DNA from: Qipengyuania sp. S6317L1
Lineage (GTDB): Bacteria; Pseudomonadota; Alphaproteobacteria; Sphingomonadales; Sphingomonadaceae
Length of the DNA: 64,000 bases
Reading direction: 5' to 3'
Assembly (NCBI RefSeq): GCF_023015615.1
Contig: NZ_JALKAJ010000002.1
Coordinates: 310,001 to 374,000 of the forward strand
Below the pieces are notes generated by a model, which was not told where the DNA came from, searched no databases, and saw only the letters and a program-made list of their open reading frames with translations. Both the position numbers and the translations under genes were made by a program. Shown here in pieces: positions 19,401 to 27,732 of the stretch. Position 1 is the first letter of the stretch. Every line of letters begins with the position of its first letter.

Positions 19401-19533
19401 CCTGCGCCACTTCTTCATCGGCTTGATCATCCTGCGCCAGCGCCGGACTCGCGATGAAGGCCGTGCCGGCAAGCAGAGCTGCAGAAATTGAGATGCGCGT
19501 GGACGCACCGCGACGAATTACGCGAAATGCCAT
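16411..19533 (-). CDS. TonB-dependent receptor, probable alginate-oligosaccharide transporter (first of two)
   Basis: Outer-membrane transporter of 1,040 residues. A signal peptide ends at PALAQD (about 33) and a TonB-box-like GEIVVDGF follows. The plug domain has ALSIGEALETLTGAG and ISIRGLG, and the barrel ends in phenylalanine (FFAGVRARF). This is the large class of oligosaccharide receptors common in sphingomonads and Caulobacter. A GGGAGGGG ribosome-binding site precedes the ATG. It is divergent from the second receptor and shares the locus promoter motif; the alginate substrate is inferred from context. Confidence 0.88.
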   Translation of the reverse strand: MAFRVIRRGASTRISISAALLAGTAFIASPALAQDDQADEEVAQVTGEEDGEIVVDGFRAVVQSSINEKRQSIEVFDALSADEIGDIPALSIGEALETLTGAGSHRENGGATEISIRGLGPFLSSTVINGRVATNGSGDRSVNFSQFPAELFTKIGIYKTQSASYIEGGVAGQIVLETTRPVDYGKRRVQGEIKGEYNPDNYDIDSDQRFNDLGYRGSLSYIDQFDVGDGVFGISLGYERRDSNNPEQEVRVSNTIRACVVDPSLPIGNNSDGLNDDGNCDTSGSTIAGLRDGSVNLPFVIARNSYAFRQNITSDVRNAFFGAVQYQPTPDIDINADFQYSSRVNKEQRSDLNFSEGRRIDAQGAPNSIDGFDLIFTESGALRQFTSEQRIEAVSEYIERDEEYYGGGLSIDFSPADRLTISLDASYSQTKRVEEAVQIRFRSNDEEDIFGNEDAFTGGQENDGSNRPDRPESVIQIFQNGSQGLNFIVRDFDVTNPDLFSDAGRLRADLEQDRFNRVWAMRGDAAYEMDGFFNLLQGGTRYQQLVYRDVPGASNGTSRFEQTYSDDALAVANQECRTSFPESGFLSSVAGDNALVTNIDATGAVIGTANSFASFNALCVAQVLEREDPRGLEFDEDGVPIYPTGDFDSIQNTDVTERTWAGYIQGDFDGSLGDMPVRGNVGVRVVNTSVRSRAFRTALRLELLDQDGDGEQGFAVVEDPSQLRIVNSTASYTKFLPSFNFVADIQPDLLGRVAVYRALSRPDPSSLGDGRIININADDDFATPEEALLGGVNNVSATGNPATDPLMSWNIDAGLEWYPNDDTILAFNAYYKSFDGGFETTGIFETFNIGSDSADLLVSSINTTDDTSTIYGIEITAAHRLSYLPAPLDGLGFKISYNYADSDFEFEDDTLGAITTLNDDGTKSTSNGLIPPSNLFGFSEHVLSAQAYYEIGNLELQGIYKYRSDYFQQFVSTPGRIRYVDDVEVFEARITYSLNDNLRFSLEGLNLFNEPRTDFRGAPDDLGQVLVYGPRFFAGVRARF

Positions 19534-19576
19534 GTACCCCTCCCAGAAGGTATGTCTTGTTACTTGTTATCGCCTG

Positions 19577-19604
19577 ACAATACGACTGGCCCTTTAAGTG
19601 TCAA
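19577..19604 (-). promoter_or_regulatory. Predicted promoter of the first alginate TonB receptor
   Basis: On the minus strand TTGACA (19604-19599) and TATTGT (19582-19577) are 16 nt apart, about 45-70 nt before the start codon. The spacing to the upstream TTGGTA site is 34 nt, as at the PL6 promoter. Confidence 0.6.
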
Positions 19605-19613
19605 CCTATGAAC

Positions 19614-19644
19614 CATACCAAAATGCAATATTTGGCCTTACCAA
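19614..19644 (-). promoter_or_regulatory. Two GntR-type half-sites upstream of the first alginate receptor
   Basis: A 13-bp near-palindrome, TTGGTAAGGCCAA on the minus strand (19644-19632), fits TTGGTnnnACCAA with one mismatch. A second half-site, TTGGTATGG (19622-19614), lies between it and the -35 box. The palindrome is the best-formed of the sites in the locus. Confidence 0.55.
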
Positions 19645-19799
19645 TTTTGATAGACCCTAAAGCCGACGACCGCAGAAGTCCGGAGTGGTGCATTTATGTT
19701 ACTAGAAAGGGGTAAATCACAAATATCGCAATCAGCGACAAAATTCCCTTGGCACCCGAAAGGCGCAGAAAACAGGCCTTTTTAAGGTGGCGCTTAAGA

Positions 19800-19845
19800 T
19801 TGGTATGATAGAAATACGCCTAAAGGACTGCCAATCTGGTTGACT
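19800..19845 (+). promoter_or_regulatory. TTGGTA operator half-site and -35 box before the second alginate receptor
   Basis: TTGGTATGATA begins at 19800 and TTGACT at 19840, so the gap between TTGGTA and TTGACT is 34 nt. The same spacing occurs before the PL6 operon and the first receptor. A weak -10 candidate (TAGCTC) follows 16 nt after the -35 box. Confidence 0.5.
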
Positions 19846-19908
19846 CTTGGTCGATCAGCCGTAGCTCTACCTGCGTCAACCAAGCAACTTTGGTGATGGG
19901 AGAGTGAA

Positions 19909-22900
19909 ATGAAGTACCTTCAAGGGCGCGCCGGCCTGTCGGCTGCGCGTACACGACTGATTGCCGGACTTCTCGCCGGTTCCGCAGGCCTCATGCCAGC
20001 GATGGCATCCGCACAAGACACCAGCAACGATGCAAGCGTCGCCAATTCAGATGACGATACCATCGTCGTCACCGGCATCCGCAGTTCGCTGCAAAGCGCA
20101 CTCAACGAAAAACGCAGCGCGGAAAGCCTTATCGAGGTCATCCAGGCTGAAGACATCGGCAAACTGCCCGATCAAAACCTTGCCGAAGTTCTCGAGAATG
20201 TGACCGGCGTCCAGATCACGCGTACCGCAGGCGTCGGTACAGGGGTCCAGATCCGCGGCACCAACGACAACCAGGTTCTTATCAACGGCGTGAAAACCGT
20301 TGCTGCCGGCACTGGCCGTGGTGGCATAAGCTTTGAAGACATCAACCCTGCGATCATCGGCGCGGTTGAGGTCATCAAGGCACCGACCGCTGCGACCATC
20401 GAAGGGTCCGTTGGTGGTACGATCAACCTTCGCACCATCCGCCCACTCGACATCACTGACACGATCCTGTCGGCCCGTATCCAGGGCGAATACAGCGAGC
20501 TTTCCGAAAGCGTGAAGCCGCGTATTTCAGGCAGCTTTGGCGATGTATGGAATGCCGGTGACGGCGAGATCGGCATCGTGCTGAGCGCAAGCTACACCGA
20601 GCAGGAAGCAACCTCGTTCCGCCCGCGTGTCGACCGTGACAACATCATCCTTGGTGGTCAGGCCGTAACCGCGTCAGGCGCGCCGGGGCCGACAAACCCG
20701 TTCCTCGGTATCCAGTTCCTCAATCAGGAACGCGAGAATTTCGAATACGAAACGATCAACTTTGCCGGTTCGCTTGAATATGCGCCCAACCCGGGCCTCA
20801 CATTCTTCCTTGATATGATCTACAACGATCAGGAACGCCGTCAGGATTCTTCACGTATTCAAGCCTCTGGCGTGAGCGCGGTTGACCTTGTGAACGTCCC
20901 CGATGGTTTTGAAACGGTCAATTTCGGCTCGCTCGATGGTGTCGACCTTGGCAGCATCGAAGCCGCCTTGTTTGGTGTAATCGAGCCAAATATTGCCGAA
21001 GATAACAACGATCCGAACTTGCGTTTCTCCTCCGATACAGGCGCGCGCGTCACAACAAGCGAGCTTTATCGTCTGGGCACAGAGTTCGAAACCGGCCGCT
21101 TCACCACCCGCGTCGAATTTGCGCGGTCTTCATCGGATACGGAAAATCCGAATTTGAGCACCACGCTCAACTTCATCAACCCGAATGCAATCTTCGATAG
21201 AACCAGCAACGATAACCCGGTGCCGTTCATCTATGACTTGCGTGACAATGCGCTCACATTCGGGATCAACTTCGATTCGCCATTTGCGCCAACGGTTGAT
21301 GATCTTCTGAACCCGAACAACACCGTGCTCGACGCTGTGACCCACAGCAACAACACGACCAAGAACAAAGAAAATGCCTTTCGCATCGACACCACGCTCG
21401 ATCTTGATGGCGTGCTTGGTTTCATCACTTCGGTTGATGCAGGGTATCGTTACAGCGACGCATCAAGCGAGTTTAACCAGCTGCGCTCGACATTCAGCAC
21501 CGGAAACATCGACAACAGCCCAAGCGGTGCGGACCTTGCTGGATTGATCGTTCAAGGCCCCGATAACTTCGGCGATTTCGATGGCCGCGAACTGGCGTTC
21601 CGCAATTTCGTTGTGATTGATCCGAACCTTGCCTTCTCTGATCGCGAAGGCACCGCTGCTGCCTTGCAGGCTGCGCTTGATGCAACGCCGGGCGGGCAAG
21701 CTGCCATCGCCAATGGCGGTCGTTTGTTGAGCGACCTTGACCCGAACGCTGCAAGCAACCTTGGCGCTTCGTTCCGTGTCGAGGAAGAAACGCACGCGCT
21801 TTATGCGCAGGCAAACTTCGAAAGCGGTCCGGTAAGCGGCAACATTGGTTTCCGTTATGTCGATACCAGCATCGATTCCTTCGGTAACGGCATCGTCAAT
21901 GGACAGGCGCAGCCTCTGATCGCAAACGGCAGCTATTCCGAGTTCCTGCCGCGTGTGAACTTCACCGCAGAGCTGACCGATGATCTGTTCCTGCGCGCGT
22001 CATACACCGAAGACATCAACCGTCCCGATTTCGACGATCTGAAGCTTTCGGTGACCTTCCCCACCGGTCCAAACAACGCCGTGGTTCAGGGTAACCCCAA
22101 CCTCGCGCCAGAGACTGTGCAATCCTACGATGCCTCGCTTGAATGGTATTTTGCCCCAAGCTCGCTGCTCAGCGTCGGCTTCTTCCACAAGGATCGCACC
22201 AATCTGTTCGTGACCCAGGTCGAGGACGCATTCGAAGATCCGGTGACGGGTTTCCGCGACATCACTGCCCCATGTGAACAAGGCGGTGTGTTCAACCCGG
22301 TTCCCGATCGCAATGTCCTGTCCGACCAGCCGGGCAACGGTCTTTGTGTGCCACTGCAAACGACGATCAACGATGCAGCCAGCACCACGCAGACCGGTAT
22401 CGAGATCTCGTTCCAGTATGACCTGTCGCAGTTCGAAGACACTCTGGGCTTTGCCTCAGGCTTTGGTGTCATCGCCAACTACACCTATCAGGATTTCGGC
22501 GGCGGTGAGGCAACTCAGACATCGTCGGGTCGTGGTCAGGCGATCTTCGAGGCAATCAACCCCAATGTTCCCGATCCCGTCGAAGCGGTCCAGGGCCTGC
22601 TCGACTTCTCGGAAAACGCATACAACGTCACGCTCTACTACGAGAAATACGGTCTTTCGGCCCGCGCTCGTTACACATGGCGTGATGCGTTCCGCACGCT
22701 CGACACGGCGGCTGGGGCATCATTGAACTCGACGCTCGGCTTTCCGGTTGTGACATCGGCACGTGCCCAGCTGAACGGTTCGATCGTCTATGACGTGACA
22801 GAGAACATCGCGGTCGGGGTCGAAGGTGTGAACCTGACCAAGTCCAAGATCAGCCAATATTGCGTGAACGATGATGCGCTGCTCTGCTTCCAGGGCCTGC

Positions 22901-22941
22901 CGGATCGCCGCATTACCTTTGGTGCAACCGTTCGCTTCTGA
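19909..22941 (+). CDS. TonB-dependent receptor, probable alginate-oligosaccharide transporter (second of two)
   Basis: 1,010-residue outer-membrane receptor. The signal peptide is cleaved near MASAQD (about 35). The segment DTIVVTGIRSSLQSALNEKR is the TonB-box and plug entry seen in many proteobacterial oligosaccharide receptors. The plug motifs DQNLAEVLENVTGVQI and VQIRGTNDNQVLINGV follow, and the barrel closes with ITFGATVRF. A GGGAGAG ribosome-binding site precedes the ATG. It is divergent from the first receptor, about 42 percent of the spacer being the paired operator region. The PL7 lyase follows on the same strand behind a terminator. Confidence 0.88.
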   Translation: MKYLQGRAGLSAARTRLIAGLLAGSAGLMPAMASAQDTSNDASVANSDDDTIVVTGIRSSLQSALNEKRSAESLIEVIQAEDIGKLPDQNLAEVLENVTGVQITRTAGVGTGVQIRGTNDNQVLINGVKTVAAGTGRGGISFEDINPAIIGAVEVIKAPTAATIEGSVGGTINLRTIRPLDITDTILSARIQGEYSELSESVKPRISGSFGDVWNAGDGEIGIVLSASYTEQEATSFRPRVDRDNIILGGQAVTASGAPGPTNPFLGIQFLNQERENFEYETINFAGSLEYAPNPGLTFFLDMIYNDQERRQDSSRIQASGVSAVDLVNVPDGFETVNFGSLDGVDLGSIEAALFGVIEPNIAEDNNDPNLRFSSDTGARVTTSELYRLGTEFETGRFTTRVEFARSSSDTENPNLSTTLNFINPNAIFDRTSNDNPVPFIYDLRDNALTFGINFDSPFAPTVDDLLNPNNTVLDAVTHSNNTTKNKENAFRIDTTLDLDGVLGFITSVDAGYRYSDASSEFNQLRSTFSTGNIDNSPSGADLAGLIVQGPDNFGDFDGRELAFRNFVVIDPNLAFSDREGTAAALQAALDATPGGQAAIANGGRLLSDLDPNAASNLGASFRVEEETHALYAQANFESGPVSGNIGFRYVDTSIDSFGNGIVNGQAQPLIANGSYSEFLPRVNFTAELTDDLFLRASYTEDINRPDFDDLKLSVTFPTGPNNAVVQGNPNLAPETVQSYDASLEWYFAPSSLLSVGFFHKDRTNLFVTQVEDAFEDPVTGFRDITAPCEQGGVFNPVPDRNVLSDQPGNGLCVPLQTTINDAASTTQTGIEISFQYDLSQFEDTLGFASGFGVIANYTYQDFGGGEATQTSSGRGQAIFEAINPNVPDPVEAVQGLLDFSENAYNVTLYYEKYGLSARARYTWRDAFRTLDTAAGASLNSTLGFPVVTSARAQLNGSIVYDVTENIAVGVEGVNLTKSKISQYCVNDDALLCFQGLPDRRITFGATVRF

Positions 22942-22973
22942 TCTCTCCATGAAGTGGGTTGTTACCCCAAACG

Positions 22974-23007
22974 AGGGCGTCCCGTTTTTGACGGGGCGCC
23001 CTTTCTT
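22974..23007 (+). terminator. Terminator between the second receptor and PL7
   Basis: AGGGCGTCCCGT (22974-22985) pairs with ACGGGGCGCCCT (22991-23002) through a near-perfect GC-rich stem followed by TTCTT. PL7 therefore probably has its own start; a TATAAT hexamer sits at 23075-23080. Confidence 0.75.
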
Positions 23008-23101
23008 ATCCCCCCAGTTTGATGACGCGAGCGCCCTGACCCGCGTTCAGGCTGTGTTGCTTAGCGTCCTGTATTATAATCAAGTTTCCCCTGAAGGAGT
23101 G

Positions 23102-24169
23102 ATGATAGTGAGAGCCTCTAGAAAGCTTTGCATAAGCGGATTGACCCTTGCCGGCAGCCTTGTTGCCCTGGCCGCTCCCTTGTCTGTCATGGCTGCAACC
23201 GAGGAGGCGGACGTGCCCGGTTCGGCCTTCGATCTGAGCCAGTGGAAGATCACCCTGCCCTCGGACGATGATGGAAACCAGAAGCCCGACGAGATCTCCG
23301 TCAGCGAGCTGCAGGGCTTTGCACATCCCGATTTCTTCTATCTCGATGACGAGGGCCGCATGGTTTTTGCCGCGCCCAACAAGGCGCCAACCACCGCCAA
23401 TTCGACCAACACACGAAGCGAGCTGCGCCAGATGTTGCGCGGGACAAACTCGCGCATCGGGACGCATGATCCGGGCAACAATTTCGCGGTCGAAGCGCGC
23501 AAGGGCTCTGATACATTTGCCTCGATTGGCGGCAAGCTGGAGGCAACGCTGCGCGTCGATCACGTGTCGACCAATGCCGGCGACCCCACAAAACGCCCCG
23601 CCTATTCAGCGGTTGTGGGGCAAATCCACGCGGTGAAATACAAAAGCACGCGCAGCGGGTTCGGTTATGGCAACGAACCAATCAAGATCTACTACAAGAA
23701 ATTTCCGGAGCACGAGACCGGATCGGTCTTCTGGACCTATGAGCGCAACCTTGCAAAAGATGATCCCGATCGCAGCGATCTGGCCGTTCCGGTATTCGGT
23801 TATGCGTGGGACAATGGCGAAGACCCGGGCGCCGATGGCATCGCGCTGGGCGAGGATTTCAGCTACACGATCAATGTCCATCGCAACACGATGTATCTGA
23901 CGTTTCACAACGAACGCCTTGGCACCGTGCGACACACGCGCAGCCTTGTTCGAGGGGCGGATGATAAGGACAACCCATACGCCTATGGCGGGGACAGCCT
24001 CTATTTCAAGGCGGGTATCTACAATCAATGCAGCACAAGGACGGGCACGTCGATGTGGTATTCAGGGTGTCCGGGCACGGGTGACTGGGAAACGGACAAG
24101 GCCAAGGGCAATTACGCTCAGGCGAGCTTTTCCCGGCTCGTGGTCGGACCATCCACGCCGCCGGAATAG
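23102..24169 (+). CDS. Secreted PL7 alginate lyase
   Basis: Endolytic alginate lyase with a jelly-roll fold. The three family signatures are present in order: TRSELRQML (active-site arginine), GQIHAVKYK (catalytic histidine) and YFKAGIYNQC (catalytic tyrosine). QIH rather than QVH is commonly linked to a preference for guluronate-containing blocks. The signal peptide is cleaved near SVMA-ATEE. AAGGAG lies only 2 nt from the ATG at 23102 but 8 nt from an in-frame GTG at 23108, so the GTG may be the true start. A longer open frame from 22871 overlaps the receptor and is not credible. Confidence 0.93.
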   Translation: MIVRASRKLCISGLTLAGSLVALAAPLSVMAATEEADVPGSAFDLSQWKITLPSDDDGNQKPDEISVSELQGFAHPDFFYLDDEGRMVFAAPNKAPTTANSTNTRSELRQMLRGTNSRIGTHDPGNNFAVEARKGSDTFASIGGKLEATLRVDHVSTNAGDPTKRPAYSAVVGQIHAVKYKSTRSGFGYGNEPIKIYYKKFPEHETGSVFWTYERNLAKDDPDRSDLAVPVFGYAWDNGEDPGADGIALGEDFSYTINVHRNTMYLTFHNERLGTVRHTRSLVRGADDKDNPYAYGGDSLYFKAGIYNQCSTRTGTSMWYSGCPGTGDWETDKAKGNYAQASFSRLVVGPSTPPE

Positions 24170-24279
24170 CGCCCTTCCCGTTCGGCCACAGTGATGCGTG
24201 CAGGACAGGCGCCCGGGGTAAATCGGGGACCTGTCCTGAGCGGCACGGTTTGCGGAATGATTAGCCTTGCGCAGCGGCC

Positions 24280-27200
24280 TTAATAGGAGTGGCCGTCTCC
24301 ATCGCCGTCACCGTGATTGTGACCGCCACCGGCATGGGTCGCACGTTCGGAGCCGCCCGCGTTGCCGCCCATGCCCCTCTCCCACCAATAGGCGCGGCGT
24401 CCACCGTCACCTGTGGCGATTTCGCGCATGGTTTTGGCGTCATACATCCGCCCGCCGATCATGACGCTTTCGATTGTGTCGCTGTCGCGCACATTGGCGC
24501 TTGGATCGGCGGTGAGAACCAGAAGATCGGCGAGCTTGCCGACCTCAAGACTGCCGACATCCTTTTCCATGCCCAGCGATTGCGCCGGGTAGATTGTCGC
24601 GGTCTTGAGCGCTTCGACAGCGCTATAACCGCCACGCGCAAAGCTCCAGATTTCCCAGTGCGCGCCAAGCCCGGGCTGTTGACCATGCGCGCCGATTGAC
24701 ACCTTGATCCCGCGATCGGAAAGCTTCTTGGCCTCGCGCGCTGCATTGTCATCGACAAAGGCCCAGTCAGGCGCCTTGGTGCGGCGCGCGTTGTTTGCCA
24801 AAAGCACTTTGGGTGGTGAGTGGATCATCAAGGGATGATCGAACACATCCATCGCCTGACGCCAGTAAGGGTCCCCTGCAAGTCCGCCATATGTGACCAC
24901 CAGAGTGGGTGTGTAATTGGTGTTGGACTGGCCAAAGAATTGCAGCACGTCCTCGTAGAAGACATCGCCGGGCACATTGTGTTCCATGGTCGAATTGCCA
25001 TCCGCGATGAGGTTCATGTCCATCCCGAACAGTGAGCCCCCTTCGGCCACGACCAGCATATTCTCCTCTGCTGACGCACGCGCAACCATCTGGCGCTGTT
25101 CGCGCCGCGGCTGGTTGTAGTTCTTGATCGAGATACCGCCTTGCGCCTTGATCCGGCGAACATGGGCAAGCGCCTCTTCATATGTGTCGATCCGCGCATA
25201 AACGCTTAGCGCTTTGGCCCCGTAAACGATCTCTCCGGTTGAAAAGATGCGCGGCGCCAAAAGCTTGCCCGCCATCTGCCGCTCGGCCGAGGCAAAGATC
25301 AGGCTCGCATCGCTCGACGGGTTGTGCGTGGTCGTGGTCCCCATCGCCAGGTCCTGGATAAGGCTCCAGTTCTGCTGCGGAATGAGTTCGTCCGTTCCAT
25401 GCGGCCCGTGGTGGTGCGCATCGACAAATCCGGGCATGACCACCTTGCCGCTTGCATCGACAACCGTCGCACCTGCGGGAACGGTGACCTCGCCAGCAGC
25501 ACCAATGGCCGCGATCCGGTCGCCTTCGATGACGACAACGCCGTTCTCGATCACGCCGGCATCGTCAGCATCAAGGCCCGTCGCCATAGTCAGGATCTTT
25601 GCCCCCGTGATGGCCACCGTGCCCGAAGGCGCCGCCTTGTTGACCGTCACCGCCATGGAGATCGCGCTGCCGGGGGTTTCATACCCCGTTTCTTCCTCGC
25701 CCTCGCCCTCGCCCTCGTTCTCGCCCTTGGGCTTGGAGGCAAAGAAATCGCTGACCTGCGCTTGCTTGAGGTCGGGGCCAATCGACCAGAACAAGGTTTC
25801 GCCCCCGCGCGCCCAGCCCATGAAATCTGCGCCGCCTTTGGAGACCATGGTGATCGGCACCGGTCCCTGGGTTTCGTTCACGTCGACCGGCTTGCCACCC
25901 GGTATCACCGGCATGGCAAACACTTCATAATTCTGCCGGAAGGCGATTGTTGCGCCGTCGGGCGCAATGCGAAAGTCGTTGACGAGGCTGCCGGTCGCGT
26001 GGGTCCGGGTCTTGTCACCTTCCAGATCGGACGACATCAGCGCAAGCTTGTCGCCTTCGCGCCCGACCATGAAAATGCGGTCGTTCGATGCACCAAATTG
26101 CGGCGTAGAGCCTTCGCGCGTGACAAAGACAGGATCGCCGCCGCCGACTGGTTGCAGATAGATGCCAGGATTTTCCGATTGCTCGGGCGCGGTAAGATAA
26201 CCGCCCGTCCGTTTTTCATAAGCGATTGTGCGCCCGTCGGGCGACCATGCAAGGCTCGCATAGTGGCCGGGCATGGACGATACGACCTTGGCGTTTGACC
26301 CGTTTGCGTTGGCCACAACAATCTCGCCCAGCCCGTCATCTGTCCAGCGCACGAAAGCGAGCTTTGAACCGTCACGGCTGAACGCGGGATAGGCCTCGAC
26401 CGCATCGCTTGTGTCGCCTGTCATCGGGCGCGCGCCATCGCGGCCGCGCGCGGATTTGGTGTGCAGTTTGCCAAGGGTTTCAAACACGACGCGGCTTCCA
26501 TCGGGCGAAAGCGTGCCGAATTTGGCCATTCTGGTCGTGAACCTGTCGGGGGCCACTTCGATTACCGGATGGGGTGCATCGGCAATGCCGCGCGTATCAC
26601 TCACGCTGAACGGGATTACCGCATGGTTTGCCCCGTCGCGGTCCACCCGGTTCAGCTTGCCCCCTGCCCAAAACACGATCGAGTCGCTGTCGGGGGTCCA
26701 ATCCATATTGGGATAGACGCCGGTAACCGCCCAGGTTTCCTGCACATCAAGGTCGAGCGCATCGTAAATCATCCGCTCGCGCCCGCTCGCAAGATCTTTC
26801 ACCCAAAGTTGCGAGGTGTCCTTGTCGCGCCTGACAAAGGCGATTTCCTTGCCATCGGGCGACGGAGCCGGACGCACCGCGCCGCCATAACCATCGACAA
26901 CGGTGGTGACTTCGCCTTTTTCAAGGTCGTGTTTTTCAATTGCGAAAACGCCCGCGTTTGAATCCTGCGCATAGATAAACGCGTTCCCGCCGGTCGTATT
27001 GCGGGTGTAGTAAATCGCCGAGCCATCGGGTGCGAAAATCGGTTCGCCCAATTCCTTTTGCAGCTCTTCATTGCGCCGCTCGACCACCTGGACGCCGCCT
27101 CCGCCCGAGACATGGTACATCCAGATCTCGCCCGTGCCCAGTGAACGCTGCGTCGTGAAATGCTTCTTGGCCGCGATAAAACGCCCGTCGGGCGACCAGG

Positions 27201-27645
27201 TCGGCTGGTTCAGCAGGCGGAACTCTTCCTTGGTTACCTGGCGCTTGTCGGAACCGTCGGCGTTCATCACCCAGATATTGTCACCGCCGCCGCGGTCGGA
27301 TGTGAAGGCGATGCGCGAGCCGTCAGGAGAGAAACGCGGGTGCACTTCCCACGCCAGACCTTGCGCAATCCGCGCCGCCGCGCCGCCTGTCATCGGCACG
27401 GTGTAGATATCACCCAGCAGGGCGAATGCGATGGTGTTCCCATCGGGCGACACATCGACGTCCATCCATGTTCCCTCATCGGTCTGGATAGGAACTTCGC
27501 GGATGATCGCTCCTTGAGGTGCCTGAACGTCCCATTCGGCCTTTTCTTCGCCCTCCTGATCCTGCGCAAGCGCGACGCTGGCGCTTGCCAGCATGGATCC
27601 CGAAAGCATTGCAGCGGCAAAGTGGCGAATGGTAAAGCGGCGCAT
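24280..27645 (-). CDS. Exported amidohydrolase with N-terminal TolB-like beta-propeller
   Basis: 1,121-residue protein with a signal peptide (cleaved near VALAQD). Residues about 50-600 are WD40-like/PD40 repeats of the SPDG..IAF type, forming one or two propellers as in TolB and Tricorn proteins. An acidic low-complexity linker (KPKGENEGEGEGEEETG) leads into a metal-dependent amidohydrolase domain. That domain has metal ligands in VMPGFVDAHHHGPHG, a lysine in ISIKNYNQP, and later histidines in STMEHNV and SIGAHGQQPG. The C-terminus is His/Gly/Asp-rich (GGGHNHGDGDGDGHSY). A cyclic-imide, peptide or prolidase-like substrate is possible; none can be chosen from sequence. Confidence 0.85.
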   Translation of the reverse strand: MRRFTIRHFAAAMLSGSMLASASVALAQDQEGEEKAEWDVQAPQGAIIREVPIQTDEGTWMDVDVSPDGNTIAFALLGDIYTVPMTGGAAARIAQGLAWEVHPRFSPDGSRIAFTSDRGGGDNIWVMNADGSDKRQVTKEEFRLLNQPTWSPDGRFIAAKKHFTTQRSLGTGEIWMYHVSGGGGVQVVERRNEELQKELGEPIFAPDGSAIYYTRNTTGGNAFIYAQDSNAGVFAIEKHDLEKGEVTTVVDGYGGAVRPAPSPDGKEIAFVRRDKDTSQLWVKDLASGRERMIYDALDLDVQETWAVTGVYPNMDWTPDSDSIVFWAGGKLNRVDRDGANHAVIPFSVSDTRGIADAPHPVIEVAPDRFTTRMAKFGTLSPDGSRVVFETLGKLHTKSARGRDGARPMTGDTSDAVEAYPAFSRDGSKLAFVRWTDDGLGEIVVANANGSNAKVVSSMPGHYASLAWSPDGRTIAYEKRTGGYLTAPEQSENPGIYLQPVGGGDPVFVTREGSTPQFGASNDRIFMVGREGDKLALMSSDLEGDKTRTHATGSLVNDFRIAPDGATIAFRQNYEVFAMPVIPGGKPVDVNETQGPVPITMVSKGGADFMGWARGGETLFWSIGPDLKQAQVSDFFASKPKGENEGEGEGEEETGYETPGSAISMAVTVNKAAPSGTVAITGAKILTMATGLDADDAGVIENGVVVIEGDRIAAIGAAGEVTVPAGATVVDASGKVVMPGFVDAHHHGPHGTDELIPQQNWSLIQDLAMGTTTTHNPSSDASLIFASAERQMAGKLLAPRIFSTGEIVYGAKALSVYARIDTYEEALAHVRRIKAQGGISIKNYNQPRREQRQMVARASAEENMLVVAEGGSLFGMDMNLIADGNSTMEHNVPGDVFYEDVLQFFGQSNTNYTPTLVVTYGGLAGDPYWRQAMDVFDHPLMIHSPPKVLLANNARRTKAPDWAFVDDNAAREAKKLSDRGIKVSIGAHGQQPGLGAHWEIWSFARGGYSAVEALKTATIYPAQSLGMEKDVGSLEVGKLADLLVLTADPSANVRDSDTIESVMIGGRMYDAKTMREIATGDGGRRAYWWERGMGGNAGGSERATHAGGGHNHGDGDGDGHSY

Positions 27646-27732
27646 ATGGAAGTCTCCCCTGACAGGCCCTGAAGTGAGCCAAGTAGGCTGGGTTTGTTTT
27701 CAAGTCACGATATTGCAGGCTCTCAAGAGCGA

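Noticed and set aside
24201..24238. CAGGACAGG/CCTGTCCTG hairpin between PL7 and the amidohydrolase as a terminator
   Set aside because: The 9-bp stem has a 20-nt loop and no T tract on either side; possible but not supported enough to list.
25690..25735. Short tandem repeat of CCCTCG/GCCCTCG type
   Set aside because: It encodes the acidic EGEGEGEEE linker of the amidohydrolase; not an independent repeat or CRISPR-like array.
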